The notes beneath the pieces are model-generated. The model did not search any database and was not told where the DNA came from. It saw nothing but the letters and a program-made list of their open reading frames with translations. The position numbers were made by a program, and so were the translations under genes. A stretch of 64,000 nt of DNA, from the NCBI RefSeq assembly GCF_040581485.1, contig NC_090133.1, forward strand, positions 19,654,001-19,718,000. The letters are read 5' to 3'. Within the stretch, counting starts at the first letter, position 1; the number at the start of each line of letters is the position of its first letter. The DNA comes from Linepithema humile. Its lineage: Eukaryota > Arthropoda > Insecta > Hymenoptera > Formicidae. Shown here piece by piece: positions 61,591 through 64,000 of the stretch.

Positions 61591-64000
61591 GAAAAAGATT
61601 TTCTGTCTTCTACACTGACAGACTACTCGATATTGACGAGAAACGAGGAGAAACGGCGGGAGGAATTATCGAGTGCGAATTACTAAAGTTGACTACGAGT
61701 TTCTCTTTCGGTACAAGGGGCTAAGTTTACGTCAGTTCCAACGATATACGTCCATACTTTAAAGCAGGTGCGCGAAAGAAAGACAGAAAATGTAAGAAAA
61801 TTAACTTGGTTGTTCAGCAGATGAATGAAGAAAGACATTGAAGAACAAGGAGATAAACAGAATAAAGTTTAAGAAAAACAGCTGCAAAATAGCCGTGTCT
61901 CTATAACACAAATATACATATAATTAAAAAAAGAAAAACTCGGCATATCAAAGAAACATGCATTGCCAATCTTAAATTTAAACAAAGAGATGAGAACAAT
62001 GTCAAAAAATTTAAAAGTTATTAACTTTCTATATTTTATTCTCTCATCGATTTATTCAGATTGATTGCTCTTTTTTAGAAGTTAATAGTTCCGATCGGTA
62101 CGCGATCTCGTCACTCCTGATTTTTCAGCGTCCGCAGGATATCCGTTATCTGGCCGTATTGCGCGACCTAACTATCGCCGGCCCTGAAATGAACCGTCGA
62201 CCGATTAGATGATGATTGGGCTCAGCTCGTTGCATCGAACTAGAGAGTTGCGCAGGTTATATTGGATCTGATCAAGGAGAATTAGGTCGAAGATTGACCG
62301 ACTTGGGAGATCGTGTAGGCGTGATATTCCCTTCTGACTGCGAGTACTTAAGAATATAATATATATGTTTAATATATATATGGAAAACTTTTTTTCTTAT
62401 TCTCACTCTGTCTAGAAGTTTTCTCTTCTCGTCATTACAGACGTCACAAAATTCAATCACTTGTTAGTTTCCTCATACATTATAAAAGCTATTTCTATTA
62501 GTAGAGAAACTTCTCCTTTGTACAGATTACAAAGTTGTCTATAAATTGTTAAATCGTTGCCATGAAATTGCCGACAATTAATCTCGAATTGCTGCAAATC
62601 TATTGCAGAGAACGCGAAACCCTTTCAGCGCGCTTTTCCTTTTTATAATTATTTTAGGATTGTGCTAAATGTTCTTAAAAGCAAATTTTAAAAGAAATAG
62701 TTTTTTCAATTATAAACTAGACTAACGTTGATATACAAGAAAAAGGTCAAATAAGAAATATTGTTTTTAACAGGAAGCTTCTTTTCGTATAGTGCGAAAA
62801 TGTTCTTTCTTTCAGAGACATTTTCCTTCGTCGTCAGTTTCTTTCACGTACAATATTGAAGATCGTATTTCCCAACAATTACAGAGAGTGCTTCTTTAGT
62901 CGAGCCTACAATATGTCGAATGATGCTCAGGTGTCTATCGATTTCAGTCCGACATGATGCGATCCTGTCAGATAACAGAGAGACATCATTATTGTGAAAA
63001 GTGTAGGCTACAACTATAATATATCACTTTTATTTTTTTTTACTGAACAAAATTTTGTTATAAGAATTATAAAATTATTTAAATCAATATAATTACATTT
63101 TTAGCAGATTTGTTTAAAAAACTACGTATTTCCTCTTGATTCAAGGATGTTATAATATTCGTGCTCTTGCGTTCGCATTTTGTGATTAATACTTTATTGG
63201 CTTTTCATGTTATTTATACATCTCTGCTTTAGAAAGAAATTTTATATTTTATATAACGCAACTATGAAGCCATAAAATAATCCAAAAGATTGAACAGGGT
63301 ATTCACATAAAAGAAAACCAAGCATATCACAAATACATATGTTATTTATATATGATATTCTTTATATATACATTTTAATCCTCTATTTCACACAAAGACT
63401 CGTGTATTTTCTTTTTTTTTGTTTTTTTTAAATCGTATTTACATATGTCTTTTGCGCAGGATAATAAATGTTTTAAAAGAAAGAGGAAAAATGAAGAAGA
63501 AAGCTCTTGTTCCATCTTACGACCCTTGTTGAATAAATCTGCGTAGGTCTGCCACGATATTGACGGTGGCAATCCTCAAATTAGAGGTGAAAGAGAGAGC
63601 AAATCGATGTGCGAACAACTTTGGGGTTTGCTAGCTTTACTCGGTCAGTAAACGAATGAAAATGAACTACTGTTCGTAATTAATTCTTGCGCACTTAGTC
63701 GCGTTTAATGATATTATTATTATTGCATTGAAAAAATAATTGGAAACTGTATAATTATAATTTTACTTTCAACAAATTTGCTTTGTATGAAAAAGAATTG
63801 CATTACTTAAGGCATGACTGTATCTCATTATGCGACGGAGTGGAAATGACAGTTTAAAAAAATGTACAAATCTTGTGCATTATAAAAATATTTGATAAAT
63901 TTGTAGATGTAAAAATTACATGATAAATAACGAAAATGTATTACATGATTACTGTAAATTTACATAGTTTCATAAATTTATCGCAGTTTCTTTAGCATAC

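Larger units (their letters stand above)
45507..64000 (+). other. very long intron reaching the window edge
   Basis: At least 18.5 kb of AT-rich DNA with inverted repeats at 47219-47336, 57695-57754 and 61544-61590, a TCTA microsatellite near 52700-52715, a CT-rich run near 58130-58157, and CpG-rich patches at 48430-49160 and 51890-52200 that could be alternative promoters. No coding exon could be supported. Weak exon-like pieces at 62129-62212 and 62816-62960 are discussed elsewhere. Confidence 0.4.

Noticed and set aside
62129..62212. Exon-like piece after a good acceptor, reading RPQDIRYLAVLRDLTIAG
   Set aside because: It is open only in phase 0, whereas the preceding exon at 45506 needs phase 2, and it ends in a stop without family similarity.
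1..64000. tRNA, rRNA, CRISPR arrays, bacterial-type operons or terminators
   Set aside because: No tRNA T-loop consensus in a cloverleaf context, no regularly spaced direct repeats, and clear spliceosomal introns throughout.

Overview
This 64 kb window is eukaryotic: genes are split by GT-AG introns, intergenic and intronic DNA is AT-rich with microsatellites, and promoter-like patches are rich in CpG. The encoded proteins are closest to insect orthologues. The undepleted CpG and compact gene models fit a hymenopteran, possibly an ant, but the species was not established. No CRISPR array, operon, tRNA, rRNA or intact autonomous transposon was seen.

Layout. (1) 1-3.3 kb reads like the 3' untranslated end of a plus-strand gene lying to the left. 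It holds three small GC-rich hairpins and a poly(A) signal at 3275. (2) 3.3-7.0 kb has no firm gene, only a weak minus-strand exon candidate at 5604-5981. (3) 7.0-17.6 kb is the plus-strand gene for Grindelwald, the insect TNF receptor: a noncoding first exon ending at 7281, then coding exons between 12677 and 17247 (231 residues). (4) 17.6-21.3 kb is AT-rich spacer. (5) 22049-26595 is a complete 13-exon, 588-residue SLC5-family sodium-coupled transporter of the monocarboxylate/multivitamin branch. (6) 27705-28850 on the minus strand is CNOT9 (Rcd-1), a CCR4-NOT subunit, convergent with the transporter. (7) 29.2-29.75 kb, just beyond the CNOT9 5' end, holds a candidate tiny spliced gene encoding 26 residues. 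(8) From about 30.0 kb to the right edge lies the 5' part of a large plus-strand gene. It has two alternative coding first exons (start codons 30838 and 31510), both phase-compatible with a shared exon at 44513-44711, then an exon at 45392-45506. The rest of the protein should lie beyond 64 kb, so the family could not be named.

The genes are unrelated housekeeping, transport and signalling functions and do not form a pathway. Exon models rest on translation, splice-site reading and phase bookkeeping by eye. The Grindelwald, transporter and CNOT9 calls are firm.

The most unusual non-genic signal is a set of compact inverted repeats at 14.2, 27.4, 35.6, 47.2, 57.7 and 61.5 kb. The 35.6 kb one is a near-perfect 49-bp hairpin with a 10-nt loop. 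They look like small foldback elements or young hairpin-RNA precursors.
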